Of a stretch of 62,000 nt of DNA, positions 10,006 through 25,000 are shown in pieces. Numbering within the stretch: the stretch's first letter is position 1; the number at the start of each line of letters is the position of its first letter. The notes under the pieces were generated by a model, which worked only from the letters and a program-made list of their open reading frames with translations, was not told the origin of the DNA and searched no databases. The position numbers and the translations under genes were made by a program. This stretch comes from Branchiostoma floridae (taxonomy: Eukaryota > Chordata > Leptocardii > Amphioxiformes > Branchiostomatidae): contig NC_049986.1 in NCBI RefSeq assembly GCF_000003815.2, forward strand, positions 12,368,089-12,430,088, written 5' to 3'.

Positions 10006-13000
10006 GTAAGTAGAAAGCAGCTGTACCGTTAGCAATTGATTGATACATATAACTGTTATAGCTCTTGATAGCTCTTGAAAATCGACTTGTTTGAAGTTTA
10101 TTAGCTGCTGTCAAGTAACAGAATGAACTGTAAATGTTTCTTTCTTTTTCCACCAAAAGCAATTCACATCTACATGTACCGGTAGTTAAAGATTTATTAG
10201 TTTCCAGTGACTGGCAAGACACGCCTTGCGCCATGTAAGAAGCGGCGCAACTTTGCCGGACCAAGGAAACCGGTACCCACATCTGCTTGGAAACTAGTAG
10301 GGGGTCCACTCCTCTATAAAAAAAAAGTTCGTCACTCTCAGACCCCTCCTACCACATCGCACATTCCACTGACCTTTGAACCATTTCTAAATTTCCTTGC
10401 TGGTGTCGCAGGTTCCTGTCTGTAGATCTCCTCAGCAACTCGGGTACCAAATTCGCAAAGGTTGTTTCACAAATCTAACTTTCACAGATTTGTTTGTCAT
10501 GTGTAGAACTTACAAAAATGTATTAGCATCCTCACTGTAACTTCACCCTAAGTATGCTTAGCCACCAATGTCCACTTTGGTTGTAATTTTTGTGTCTCAG
10601 GCAGCAGGAAAGTCAGGTCCATAATCATGATTTTTTTTTGGGGGGGGGGGGGGGGTTGCAATGTGATTTGAATACTGGGGTTGATACAAAATAAATGTTA
10701 CCTTTGACATCATTGAAATTGTCCAATTCATGTATCATCTTTCAGGTATCTAATTGGTATGTTGTATGTATATTATCTGTTTTCTTTTTCCATTGTGGTA
10801 AGAAATTTACATGTACATACAGACATTATTATTGTTAAGTCTAATATCACTTTAACTTCTATAAGTGTTAGGGATCTCTGTGGCTATAATGTACATAACG
10901 CAATAACGTTATACTACATGGCAAGCTTTTTGCAATTTAAATTGGGGTTTACGGAAAAGCCTGGGCCCAGCAGGCTAGCCTGCAGGCTAGCCAGGCCACC
11001 CTTTTTGGGCCCCAAGGCTATGGTTGGGGTTTTGGCTGATAGTGGATTTTTTTTAAACCTAAAACTGGGTAACCGACAATTCCAGTACATGCAGGGTACA
11101 TTGGACAGAAGGCAACAGTTTGGTCATATCTATGGGGGATTGGGGTTGGTTTACAGCAACAATCAACATCCACAACAGGAACTCCCAGGCTTAGTACCGT
11201 TTCCTTTGACTATACTGCCAGTCATTCCTACAATATAGTGTCTATCAGTAATGGTCCTGCATGAGAGAAAGGAATAACACAACACTATACACCCCCCCCC
11301 CTCACACAAGTTCCTACCACTAGTTCCTACCACTAGACTCAAACGTTACACATAATATACATTCATTCCTACATCCATCCATCATCGCAGCTCACTGACA
11401 CTTGATGTTTGAGACATCTGTTTCAAATTTGATGTTTTGGCCATCCTAGGGTCCCAACTGTTATCTTGGGTTACCACTGACCCAGTTTTCCCACAAGGAA
11501 ATTTCATAAGAGGCCCAACCATCCTTTCTGTAGGCACACTCATTTAAAGCGTGAGACATCTGTTTTGAAGTTGATGTTGCGCCCTATCATTTCCTGACCC
11601 ATCCTAGTATTCTTTATTTCACCTAGTAACAGTTATCCCATCCCTTCAATGTTAAGTTAACATTTCCAGTATTTTCTGTTGTATAATTGGAATTTAGTTT
11701 ATGACTGTTTTCTTCCAGTCTTGGATGAGTTGTTCATTGCAAGTCCAGCAATATGATCAACTTTCCTCCATCCCACCCACAGCTGGAATTGTCACTGACC
11801 CAGTTTTTACTAAGAAAAAAAGTTCAGCTACAGGACAAACCCCATGCATAGCCTTGGGGCCCAGAAAAGGTAGTCTTTCAGGCTAGCCAGCCCAGCTCCT
11901 GGGCCCAGGCTTTTCCGTAAACCCTTTAAATTGACTGTAACAAAAGTTCCAAGACATCCCATTGTCTACAATTTATAGTGCTATTTGTGAACGTTTGAAA
12001 AAATGTTCTGGAAGATTTCATTATACAATGTATTTGTATTTTGCTATATTTCGCTATGTCCAGTTCATTTCACTACTTAGTCTGACCCATCGATCTGATT
12101 CCTCCCAACAGTGCAGACTGTGGAGAGTTGGAGGACTGGCAGGAGTGTCTCTGTTCTAATGACGACTACCAAGTCAGACACTTGCACAGGGGACTTTGGG
12201 TCTCCACAACCGTGCACGACAAGTCCCTGACCACAGCGTACAATAATGCACGCTTCCGCTTGTCCAAGTTCCTCAATGGCAACAATGACCGGGGCAAGTG
12301 TAGTTGTTGTTCATACTTATTAAAATGATAGATCTATAAGAGATCCAATCATTCAAGACATAGGAAAATGCCCATAAGTGTTGTAATGTTTTTTTTTTTA
12401 CGTAAGCGGATAAGTTGTGTAAAGGATAAGATCACGTACTGTATTTGAAGGTGGAAGAGTGTGTCTTATATTGATAAATCATGTACATGTAAATGAAATA
12501 CATGCAATGAATGTAAGTCAATGTAAGACTTTTTGTCACAAATGGATTCATACTTGTACACGGACAATGTTGTGATAGGGATTTCTCATCATTCTCCTTC
12601 CTTCCGCTAGGAACGAAGATCCAGCGACAGTCGCCGTACGTCTTACAGACCTTCAGTGGGAAGGAAGACAAGCGAGAAGTCACTGTCTCTGTTCTGCTTC
12701 CTAAGAAGCTGTGGAAGATGCCACCTATTCCAAAAGACTCTAAGGTAATATCTTTGAGAGAGGCTTTGATGTGCTTTATTTGTCCATTAGCTGTGATACA
12801 AAAAAATATTGTACACTGCTTAAGTCTTCCTGGACATATATAAAAGTACACACATGACATAACGTAACTCATACAGATACTTACAATTATTTACAGTGCA
12901 AATAGCTTTGTTCACCAAAGAGCACTTTCTCAAGCAAGTGGATAGGATTTTGGAAACTGTCAGACATTTCAGATAGCATCCGTTATCTTTCCTCAAAACA

Positions 13001-16000
13001 TTCCATGATAACGAATGCTATCTGAAACGTCTTGAGTAACTGCCCTTTGGCATATCTTATTACCTGGATATCTATCCTTCGTTGACATAATAGCTTTGTT
13101 CATTCGTTCAATCATTTCTTTGTTCATTCATTCATTCAATCATTCCTTCATTCATTCAATCAATCATTCAGTCAGGCAGTCATTTTCTTCATTCATTGAC
13201 ATAAATTGCAAGAACATTGTACTAAGACAAGGAAGTTCAATTTCCTGTTCTTTTCGTCCTATATTACATGTACATGAATGCCTTTAACGTTTACTTATCA
13301 CTGACTTCACTGTTTTTTTTGTACAGGTGGTCTTGGAAATCATTCCAGAAACGATCATGTACGTCAGGATCTTCCCTCAAAAGGCTGCTGGTTTCGTGGC
13401 CGACAGGGAGGCAAAGAGATTTTTCCAGTTGCTCATCAAGAACGAGGAACCTATCATTGGTGTGGATGACTACTACTACATCTTCCAGTACAAGAGGTGA
13501 GATCGCAATGCACAGTATTTTGCAATACCACAACATACTGTGACTTGTAGTATGTTGCGACTGCAAGTTGCACCATACTGCAAGTCTATGTTGCAACTGA
13601 CTATTGCAACAATGCAATTCCCGGGGTATTTTTAGACCCAGCCGGGCACCCAGTAACAAATAGATGCCATGATCTACCTGTGATAGCTGCAACGCCAAAT
13701 TTTTGGCTTAGGCTAACTTAGGTTAACATAGACTGTGCAACTCAGACTGCACTGTGTTGCAAGCTACAGTTGCTTTTAGCAGTGTTTTGTGTTAGCACTG
13801 CATCAAATTTTAGTCAAAAGTCCTTATTCTGATTCTGGTCTAATACTTTTTCTTCCAAAATGTGTTATTTCTTTACCAGTCGTTTCTCACTTCAACAAAG
13901 TAGTAACATAACCATGTAAGAGATACATTCTTGTTTTGATTTCTGGCAGGTCATCCTCCAAGCCCTCAGTCAACGAGATTGCCATTTTCGCCACCAACAA
14001 GCACCTCCACGAGTTCTACAGCATGGCGGAGGGAGTGGACAAGAGTGACACCAGGCTCCCCAGATGCCTCCAGAGAGACTGCAGCCCCAACCACGACACC
14101 TGCGGCGTGCACAGCGTGGTCACATGGTCCAAGGAAGATGATGTCATCAACGTAGATTTGGAACGAGAGTGTCAGAAGGACCTGTGTACTGTTTGTGAGT
14201 TGAAAAGCCATTGTATAACTTATTCATATTTTTGCCAATCTGCTTCAGTCCAGCTCTATGAAGGCATACGTATATTTGATTGGGTACAGCTGGTTTTTAG
14301 GTAATGTTTTGCCTCGGGAGCAAGTCCATCAATGTTCCTCTTCTGATGTAATTCCTTAACTTAAGTATGTTTCTTTAAAAACTGTCTCATCTGATTCAAA
14401 GACAATCAATGTCAATTCAATTAACTTTGGTTTTAAGGCTTTATAATGCTAACAGTTAAAACTGGTGATGTACAAATGTACCAAAATTCCAGACTAATCA
14501 TGAAATATGTTGAACTTAAATGTTTATTCTGCCGATCATTGACTTACGATTACGTGAAAAAAATTTAATGCACTACTTATCTACTTAAAAGGTACAAGGC
14601 CTTGATGTTTGACGTTTTTCTTCCGTAATTTCAAAATAAAACAAAATAAAAGTTACTCAGTCAACTTTAAGATCAGAATGATGTTACCTAAAAAAGATAT
14701 CTTCAAGTTCATTGACTTTTTTTCTTTGCTTTTTTGTAGCTCATGCCTGTGAATACAAACTGGAGAAAAGCTACACACCCAGCACAGAAGTGCGGAAGTA
14801 TTTGGAACCACATCTGCTGCTGGTTCCAGTTGACACATGTAATGTAGAGGATGTGAATGCGCTGGGTCAACCTATTCTATTTGAGTATATGAAAGGTACA
14901 CTTGCTATATTGACTAAAATTCTTAGCATATGAGTTCAACTCAACTGATAGCTCATTTGAATTCTTAATACATAACTCAAAACAAGTCTCCATACCTCTA
15001 AGGAACATAATCTTTAGTAACTATGGAAATCACCTAATTTGCACAACATATAACTTGAAATGCACACTGTTGCACTTACTGTTGACTTACCTTAAAGTCA
15101 ACACTTAATGTGAGATTTCATCTGTAAAAGTGAGAATTCATCTGTAAAATTGAGAATGTAAAATTTTTTGCACACCTTCTGGTGTATAGAAGCAATGCCC
15201 ATCTCTGTTTCTAGAGCCTTAGGGCCATGTGCATGGTAGTACTAGTAAGCGTAGTGGGGTGTGCTGAAGTGCCATAATCTTTCTCATACATGTGCAGAAT
15301 GCCATACGCTTTGAACCTCCCGACTTTCCAAATGCAAGGTGAACAGTAAACCAGTGTGACATACATGTAACACAAATACAAATCAACGGATGGTGCGAAA
15401 TTTTGAAAATAATTGCAGTAGTTAGAAAACATTGCAATTTGAAACCACCGTCTGTCTGCTTGGTATCCCTAAACACCCTTGACTTGACTTGACTTTATTC
15501 AGATCCACTTTTAGCTATTACAACAATGTCAAACATTATGTTGCCAGCTATTCTTCCAGTGGTCTACATAAAATACATTAATACACTCACAACATTACAT
15601 AAATACAAAACATAATGTGTACAATGCAAACTATACAACTGAGAGAAAAACAAGTTCATTTAGTAACTGTGTTCCAGTGGCAAGCCATACGGTAAAGGAA
15701 GCGCTTCCTTTCTGCATTGGTCCTAGGTTTTGACAGTTTGATGCAGTTTGTTGTTGTTGACCGTGTTTGGTACCGACTGTTTATACATGTAGGTTACCCA
15801 GTGGATAAAGGTGAACCAGTGTTATAGGCCATTGCACCAGTTTTTCTGTCTTTCTCAATCCTGTAGATCTTGGCTTGATGAAGGAGTTCTCCCAGATGTA
15901 CGTCAGCATTGCAACATGGGCCAGGGAAAATACCTGGAATAAGAAATCCTGTCCCAACCAATTTGGCTACTTGTATCCTGTTCCCGCAGACTTCAAGGGT

Positions 16001-19000
16001 GATGCTACGGTATGTATTTTAGTACTGTTCACTTTGGCAATCCTCACATGTATATTGAACTGTCAACACATCAGTAGTTGAGTCCGCAATGCTTCTTTTA
16101 AGTTGACTGGTTATCTACTAGTAGTATCATTTGTCTTTTAACAGATTTGTGCACTCAATTATGAAAACCAAACAATGATTTTTTTGTTTTGTAACATTAA
16201 TCATTAGGAACATTATGTTTGTATTTGCCTGTTTGTTTGTTAGTATGTGTGTGTATGTCTCTGTATGTGTGAGTGTGTTTTGCTTGTGTGTTTGTGAGTG
16301 TGTATGTGCACAAGAGTTGCAAAGCAGTATTGGTGATTATGTCATGGGCTCTACTATTACTGATTCAGAAGTTTGACATCTCTCATTATTTTAGTACTAA
16401 TGCATTTGTCCCTAGACTTTTATTTGTAAATTCTTTTGCAGGAAGCAGTCCTGAAGTTGTCTTATAAAAACTACAAGACGGCAGTCAAGTGTATGGCTGG
16501 GTACGCTGATGAAAAGACGTTGTTCGACATGGCGCATAGACTGCGTGAGGATCTGCACAAGTTTGGTGTGGACCACTGTGCTGGCAGCTTCAATATTGGC
16601 CAGTATAATAGCCAGTCACGACTTTTCAATAGGCTGAATGAGGTAAGAAATCTTGATCATGTAAAAGTAGACATAACTTGCAGTGATGGCTTATTGATAG
16701 TGTCTGCTAGACATGTAACATATATTACACAGCTGTGGGACATACTTGAGGAAAAAACTGTTTGTGTATGATATTGTGTCTTTTGATGTCTTAAAAGTAA
16801 TAAAAAATGCAGCACTTTTACTGGTATTTCAGATCTGTCTTGCCTTCTGACCCTGACACCTTAAGGCCTGTAAAGTTATTGACGTCCTCTGTACGAAAGT
16901 CAAAGTGTGTTAGGCAAAAGCCAGTTCTCACGAGCATAAACATTAAATTTTGCCATTGATCATGTCTAAAGATGTGTAACATTGAGTATTTTCATGAATG
17001 AAGACTGGTACCTCTATGTTCATTCCCAGGTGCTGCTTGATGTTAAGCCTTCCTGCAGTTGGCACGAAGGTGACCCCATTGTAGACTTCAGACTTCCTGA
17101 GAACAGGTATGCACAGACTCAGATTCAGATTCAGCTTTATTCCTGGATGACTTGGCATGTATATACACATGAAATACGTCATCAGTCACAGAATCAACTT
17201 TAAAACATTAATGCATTTACAACATTTAAAATTAGACAGCAATCGGATTAAGAAAATATACATGACAGAATCAACATTCTTTACCGATCATCTAGCACTT
17301 TAGTACAGCAATCTTACAGAGCGGGGTGCAAATGACATCTCATGTCGCTTAGACTCTTAAGTTGATACCGGTAGATAAAATTCTCCCCAAATATTGACTC
17401 ACTGATTTTTATGATAATATGTACAACATTAAGAATGGGTTCAAGCACTCGTTTCAACAGCCATTCCAACACCTGAAACACCACTGTCCACTTGCAGAAG
17501 GGCCTGTTGTCATCGAATGAGCGCTCTAGAACCCGTTCCATAATTCTGACGTCACCACCAAAAGACTTGAAAATACAGTTCCCCAGATGGGTTAAGCAGA
17601 AGCAAACGTAGGGACAAATTACTACACATTTGTGGGAAATTGTGATTCCTTGGAAATGTTTGAGACTTTCTCATGTACTGATGTTGTTGCCTTAAGACTT
17701 GCATCTGTGGAGCCCCTGAGGGTTGGACATCACTGTGATCATTCTGATGATGAGGACCATCATCACTCCGACTGCCTGGTACCCCAGACTGTGAAGCACT
17801 ACGGGAAAATTGAGGAGAAGATATACAACAAAGGTAACATTGAGACTCAATCTGTCTGTCATATATACAATCACTCAAATATACTACCCATATGATTGTA
17901 CCTGCATGAAAATCTATAGCCCAGGGTTTTAGAGTTTTTTTAGTTTTTTTATTTATTTCAGCATATATTCAACAATTAAAAACAAATGATAATACAGGAT
18001 GAAAAGAAAACATGCAGGGGGGCAGCCTTTGCAGCTTAGACTTTTGAGTAGTAATCTTGCACAACTTTGAATGGAGTATTTCATAAAAAGTATAAAATGC
18101 TCTGACTTGTTAGGCATAGATTTGAGAAAATGTTATGTCTATCATGAATTGTATGGGACCATCTAATGCTGGGAGTGGGAGCAATGCAATGTCATGGAGA
18201 CACTTCTTTATTAAATTTTACTCCCTTGTCCATGAATAGCTGGTGCAGTCTTTGTCACTATTAAGGAATGCAGTGCAGAAGCTGCTGAGAGGAAAGCTAT
18301 GAGCATCATCCTTAAGTACATCAATGGTCACAACAAAGAGGACGTCAGTCTGAAGATCCTCAAGCCAATCCTCACCCTGGTAAGAATATTGAGATATCGA
18401 GTTAATGACTTCATTGAAACTCAAGTTTCAATAGAATTATCAACTGTCTTGTTTCTTTTCTTATGCACAAATTTCATATAGAGGAACATTTTTGTTTTGT
18501 ACAATAGACAGCAATTTAATCTGGCCTTGTAAAAAAATGAAACTACACGTAGGATATTTTATGTAACTGTTACATGAATTTCATCCCATATACTCCGTCC
18601 ATTTGGTGTAGATTTTGCGTCATACAATTGTATGAGTATTTAAAAGCTTTTATGTATTCCATGAGCAGACTCCCAGAACCTGGATTTCTCACCATGAGGC
18701 TGATGACTGTGACTTGGAATACGCCACCATCGCCTTTTTACCAGAAGAACAACAAGACAGTCCACCAGAGCCTCTTGATGACAAAGTATGTTCCGTGTTG
18801 TACAATAATTATAAAATTTCCATTCCATACAGATCATTTGTTGCTGAACTGTGGACAAGTGTAGTTTTGTTATACTTTACTACTGTATCATGATATTGTA
18901 TTATAATGGTGTTATAATTGTAAAAACTGATTGAGACTGAAACATGTTTAAGTAGAGATGACCTGAACAACACATTAGAGTCAGAAATATGATGATGATG

Positions 19001-22000
19001 ATGATGATGAGATTTTTACAATAGATAAGAGTGATGATAAGTCTGATTGTCCATCGCTGTGCTTAAATTTCTTATGAGATAAGGTACACATTTTATTTCC
19101 AACAGTGTCATAACTAGAAAAACAATTGAAATTCAATTTTCAAAATTCTTTAAAAAGTTTTAATTCAAACTTATTCTGAATGGTTCAAGTTGAAATTCCC
19201 TTTTTACAGGTAATCACTGTAAAGGCTGGTGACTTTGTAGCGTATCAACTGCCGTACCACGTTCCACCCGGAGATGAGGTGTTTGGGCACCACTTTGAGG
19301 AACTGGCTCGTAACATGTCTTTATCTATGAATGACTTGGGCTTGGCAGGGAAATACTTCAAGGTGAGGAAAGCAGTGAATTGTCCAATGTTCTGAGAGAG
19401 CTACATCTCACGATTATTTGATGTAATTCAAAGCCGGTACATGGCATAGAATAACATGAAATTTGATGATACAATTTGTGAAACACAAGAAACGAGTAGA
19501 AACAGTCCCCTTGCTCCTGGGTATCACCACTAACCACCATGCCAAAGGTCAGACCATTTAGCATAGTCAGTTTGCTGGTGCCTGAACCCCACTCACAGTT
19601 ACACTACTCCCCCTTTTTTTAAAGATTCGTCCTCCAATCTCCAAGCTTGATATCCCTGTGTAGCACATCTATAGCCTGTTAATCACAGGGTTGGTGTGGG
19701 AACCACTGAAACACAAGAGGAGAGTAGAAACAGTCCCCATGCCGAACTCTGGCTGCCGGCTCACAAATCTCAGAATGCTGCTAACTACTATCACAAGAGG
19801 TCGGACCATTGGGCATGGTCAGTTTGGCGGAGCTCGAACCCGCCACTGTAACACATGACTGTCATGACATTACAAGTTTGCCACCCATCGCAGATTGAAA
19901 GTGATAATGGTTGTTTTATAATTGACTAGCTCACATGACTAATGTGGTTGTTTCAATGTAAAACTTAGTGTGTTGGCTACAGATATGTTTAATCTCATTT
20001 AATCTTATGATTATGATATAGGTTATAGGAAAGTGTATTGACTGCTGGTGAACTGTGTACTCTCTCTCTGTACTGTAGACTGGTGGAGTTGCAGACTATG
20101 ACATGGGCAGTGATACCGATGGGGAGCACTTCAAGGAGATCTGGTTCCTGAAACGGGTCAGTAGAGCAGAAAATAAGATACACAATGTAAATGGTATCTT
20201 ACTGGGCCAATGTTTTTGAACAGGAGACCACTTCTTGGCAATGAACTTAAGAGATAGAAGATCATGAATTGTCATGCCAGAAGATGACAGTGAACATTGG
20301 TTTTGATGGTCTGTGGGTTCAAGAAAGAAATACTAGTCAGGAAGAAAGTCATTGTGCAGTCTGTGGTAAGAAGCTATTTGAAGTACTTTGAGACTGGTAT
20401 CTGGACAGTATTAGTGATGTGAGCTCTAGGAGATCCATGGTCTGCTGATTTCTGAGTCATAATGGATCAAAGAGGCTATCAAGAACTCCTAGATATGTAG
20501 ATATTGCTTTCTATAACTGAGTTTTGTTCTATCCTTTCCTCAGAGTGATGTATTAGAGCCCTTCTTCAGGGGGTCTCCAGAAGACAGGACCTACCCTGAG
20601 GGTTGTCCCAGTGACACCTGCTATGTACCAGAGATCCTGGGGGAAAATGCTGGATTCATTGAACACAAGTTCCACAATGGTTAGTGGCTTGCTGTGGAAA
20701 ATTTGCTTGCTTGTCATGATAACAAGTTCTGCTCTTATATCTAGGGTAAAAAGTATGATATATGTAACGCTGGTTCACCTTTATTTGCGGGGTAACCTAT
20801 ATCCGTTGTAGTAAAAGCTTAGTATCTATAGGGATATCAAGTCGACAGAAGGTGATTTCAAATTGAATGTATTCAAAATATTGCAGTTTGAACCACAGTC
20901 TGTAGACTTGAAATCCCTAAATACCCTGTTTTTAAATACAGGTTGTCTTGATTTCATTAACATGAATGACATCCGTGTGTGCGTCAATTTTCAGCCGTTT
21001 TACACAAATATTTCAACAACTCTTTTCCTTACGTCCAGACTACTGGGTATGTATACAGAGTAGTGATCACACTTGTGACCATCCAAGTATGAGTCGCTCC
21101 ATGGTGAAAGCCGTTCTAGAGTACTTCACTGGTAGCAACGAGGCTGGTGCTAAGGCCAACAAGTTTGTGGAGCCTGCTGTTCGTACGGTAAGTGGATGAT
21201 GAACAATTTGATATGAGACAGCTTACATTTGATTTTGTCAAGTTGGACTTTGGGGGAAATTGTGATAGTTTCTAACTTGGTTAGGCTCAGTGCAGTCAGG
21301 TTGTCAACCCAGTAAGAAACTGTCATGATGTTGTCCCTAAGGATCTGCTTGGAGATCAAGCAAGATCTTATTTTCTTCAAACTGACAGAGTATGTAATTT
21401 TTCATGGAAATTTACTTATTTTGCTGCTGAAAGAAGTTCTCTCTACATTTCTCATCCAAACATCACACACCTCTCTTTTAAAAACCTAACGTATGTGGTG
21501 TCATCATGCTGTATTCCTTATCTTATCTTCTGAACTGCAGCACACCTTAAAGACACCCCCGGCTGAGAGGGCTGCAGGTACCTGTAAGGACACGTTTGAG
21601 CTCTGTGCACCTGTACCAAAGGGCTTCTCAGATGGAGAGCCTCCTGCACCAACAAATGATAAGGTACATGTATGTTAAATATACTGTTAACTTTGGTCTC
21701 GCACTTTCCACATAACTGACATGTCCTCCATTAGACCATTTTACATGTATGTCTTGAATGATCAGGAGCTTTCCATTCATAGGGTTTTTTTTTATATCTC
21801 CAGATTGTTAGAAAAAAATCTACAAGTTTTTCCAAAATCTCCAGATTTTTTTATTTTCAACAACACGTGACGAACCCCACTTGGGGTCATTGTGATCCAT
21901 ACAGTGGCATGGAAGCTTTTCACAAAGTATATTCAACTTCATAAGTATTAGTTGTGAAGGGTAACTTGTTCAAAGTGATTGTTCAATATGTGCAATATTT

Positions 22001-25000
22001 GTCCAAAATTAATTGGTATGCTATTATTGCTGACTGGAGGTGCTAAATGGCTGTACCAAATGGTGGGTTAACCAGGTTTGACTGTACTTGATCTTGTAAT
22101 GTTGGATCATGTTAGTAAAGACTTCAACTGCATTTATTGAGCATACTGAGTAACTGTCTTTTTTTGTTAGGTGGTGATTAAGAAGGGAGAGAGTCTACAA
22201 ACTTATGTAGTGAAGAAATCTGGGTCCGTGGCCCAGGGGTTGATAGATGAAGCCCTGAAGGATGTCCGTGAGAGCCTGGATAAACATGGGATGCTGTATG
22301 ATCAGGTAGTAAAACCTTAGAATACAGTATTTGAATGTACTTTATCTTAAGGGTATCCGCCAGTGATTCAATATCCAGCCTCTTAACAATGGGTTCCTAT
22401 GCCAAAAAGAGGAGAAAGCAACTGTTAATAACTCAACTTTCTGACGTTACTGGCACACAAACATACCCTCATATGAAAGCCCGACATCTCAGCTATCCAA
22501 AAAAACACATTTAGCCATAAATCTAACGGCACGGACTTCCGGGAAACTGAAAAGTTGACCATTGACCTCAAAACCGCAGCCCAGCCCAGTGAGGAGGCCT
22601 TTTGCAAGGACAAAAAAGTCCCAACTTTATATCCCCTGACAACCACAAAAACTCAGCTTTTGGGCCCTAATCAGAAAGTAGAAACCCTCCCCTGTCACAC
22701 CCACCTCAAAACTGCCAAGATTTCTACCCATTTGACCAGGAAAAAAATCTTGAAGTTTTAGGCCCTGAACTATATTCGACCACCATCAATTTGCATGGCG
22801 GATTGGCTGGCGGATCCCCTTAAGCAAGGTATTTACTCCTGTACTAGTTTACAATGGGTTACATAGATGGTTATGCAATGAGTCACTGTTTTGTAGAGAC
22901 CATTTAGACATGTCTTCTATAGCATAGCATGTATTGGGTGAATTGTGTAGCATGGATACTATCAATTACAGTTGAACAATAAAATGGACTATCAGACCAC
23001 AAAAGCCAGTTGTTAAAAGCAAAGGACTACCCCGTTGTGATTTGATAAATGATTAAAATAATAGAATTTAAAGTAATTATGGATTGGGTTTTAATTATTC
23101 AGCTTTGGCACGTTTGCTTTATGCTACCATTTGCAACATACATGTACTGATCTTAGCTTGTTTCTCCTACTATTTGTGATTTAGTCTGTAGATGTTGTCT
23201 ACACATACATTGGAAATGGATGGTCTGAAGATGAGGAACATCAGAACTTCTACGCTGGCTATGCCATGGCACCGTGGGGCAATGGACTTGGAACAGCGGA
23301 CGTTGTTAATATTTTCCCATCAGACTGTCCACATGACACCTGTTTCGTCCCAGAGAAAATTGCAGAACATCACGGATTTGCAGAGCACAAGTTCAACATT
23401 GGTAAGGGTTGTACTGAATCTGTGTCATGGGATGAACTGATATAATCTATACTCCTTTCCCCATTCTGATTTCTTAGTGATATTACCTTTGAGTTTTGCA
23501 ATTATCTGATATATAATATTATTATAATAATATTTTTCTTTCTTCCTCTACATCCATATCTTTTGAGGTCCAAAGCAGAGTCATGTTTTTTTCACACTCC
23601 CAACATCATCCATTTTAATTCAATAATTTAGAACATGATATTACATGTATACAGGTTGTACTATCATATTCTGATCTTTATTACTTTTAACTGCATAAGT
23701 AGAATTTTTGATATTGATTTCAAGATACAAGAAATGATTTTTGGGAACATTGTAATAAATTCTTTATTAATTTTGTCAAGAAGTTCAATTTCAAAATTGA
23801 TATGTCATCATCATCATCATCGGTACGTTGATAAAAAATTGTTATGTGTGCTACATGTCATCTATTTCATAAAGGCCTTCTACGAAGTGTACTCAGATCA
23901 CTTTTCTTCCCTTGTCTGTTTTAGGAAACTTTGCTTGTGCGAAGGGTGAAGTAGAAGACTGTGCCAACCCAGCAATCACCGCACCTATTTTCACTGCCAT
24001 CAGGGGTTACTTTGAGGGCAAGAATGAGGCAGAGGCAACAGCAGGCATTATACAGCCTGGTGTTTTTACTGTAAGGACATATTTCCCAACTTTGTTTGCA
24101 TTGCACAAACTCCCCAGCTTCTCTCCAAAGTACAATATCATTATGTTTTACACTTAGGAGGGTTCTAGCCAGCATCCACCCTTCTGTCCTTTGACGGAAT
24201 TTTGCCACTGGGGACAGACAAAAATTTTGCCCATTCTGTCCTCTGTGATGGACAAATATTGGCATATAAAGATATCAATTGAGCCAAGCTGAAGCTACCA
24301 GCAAAATTTGTTCCACAAAATATAGGAAATAGCCTTTCAGAGGGTCTAGATTTCAAAATTTTCCAAGGGAGCATGCCCCCAGACCCCTCTGGGATTGCCA
24401 CACCTTTGACAGGATTTACATTCAAAATCCAAGAAAAAAATTCCAGGCTGGCAAGAACACTGCGCCAAACAGATCATGTATATTATATTACTTGTCCTTA
24501 GTGAGTGAATTTGTCAATCGTATATTAAAGTAGATGAAGATTTGCATAAACATCTGTTCTATATGTCATTATTTGTAGTGGACTTACAAGACAGGAAAGG
24601 CAGAGATCGCTGCTGGTAAATGCAGGGACTTGTATGAGTTTTGTGTGCCTATTCCACGGGACTTCTCGGACAACAAGATTCCAACTCCCACTGAAGATGT
24701 GGTAAGTTTCTTGCTATTAACAAGGTTTGAGGTAGAGTCTCTCTCTCTCTCTCTCCCTGTTACTGTTACTCTGTCTGTATTTCTTGTCATAATATGGTTA
24801 TAATATTTCATTATGTATTGTGGTTGGATATGTTTCAACACTATATTTTTCTGATCCATCTTGCCCTTACCCCCTTGCAAATTTGTACCTGGCCAATGGA
24901 ATGATGCTTGTCTTGTCATACTTCCAAGGTTTACATCAAGACAGGAGCATCCCTGCAGACATATGTGACAAGAAAGATGGGATTCAGAGATTCTGAGACA

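Larger units (their letters stand above)
12112..14194 (+). other. SOUL domain 1 (exons 2-5), the most canonical copy
   Basis: Exons 12112-12293, 12611-12744, 13327-13496, 13950-14194. Key strings: [79 protein letters not shown] and [19 protein letters not shown]. These match the HEBP1/HEBP2 order (Y-x-V-x-x-x-x-x-x-x-x-WVsTT; G-N; V-P; P-P-P; yvr-F-G; Q-Y-p-P-NE). The domain lacks the four internal cysteines of later domains. The first intron uses a GC donor (g|gcaagt, 12294), needed to keep the frame. The 3' half of exon 5, from [10 protein letters not shown], already belongs to domain 2. Confidence 0.85.
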
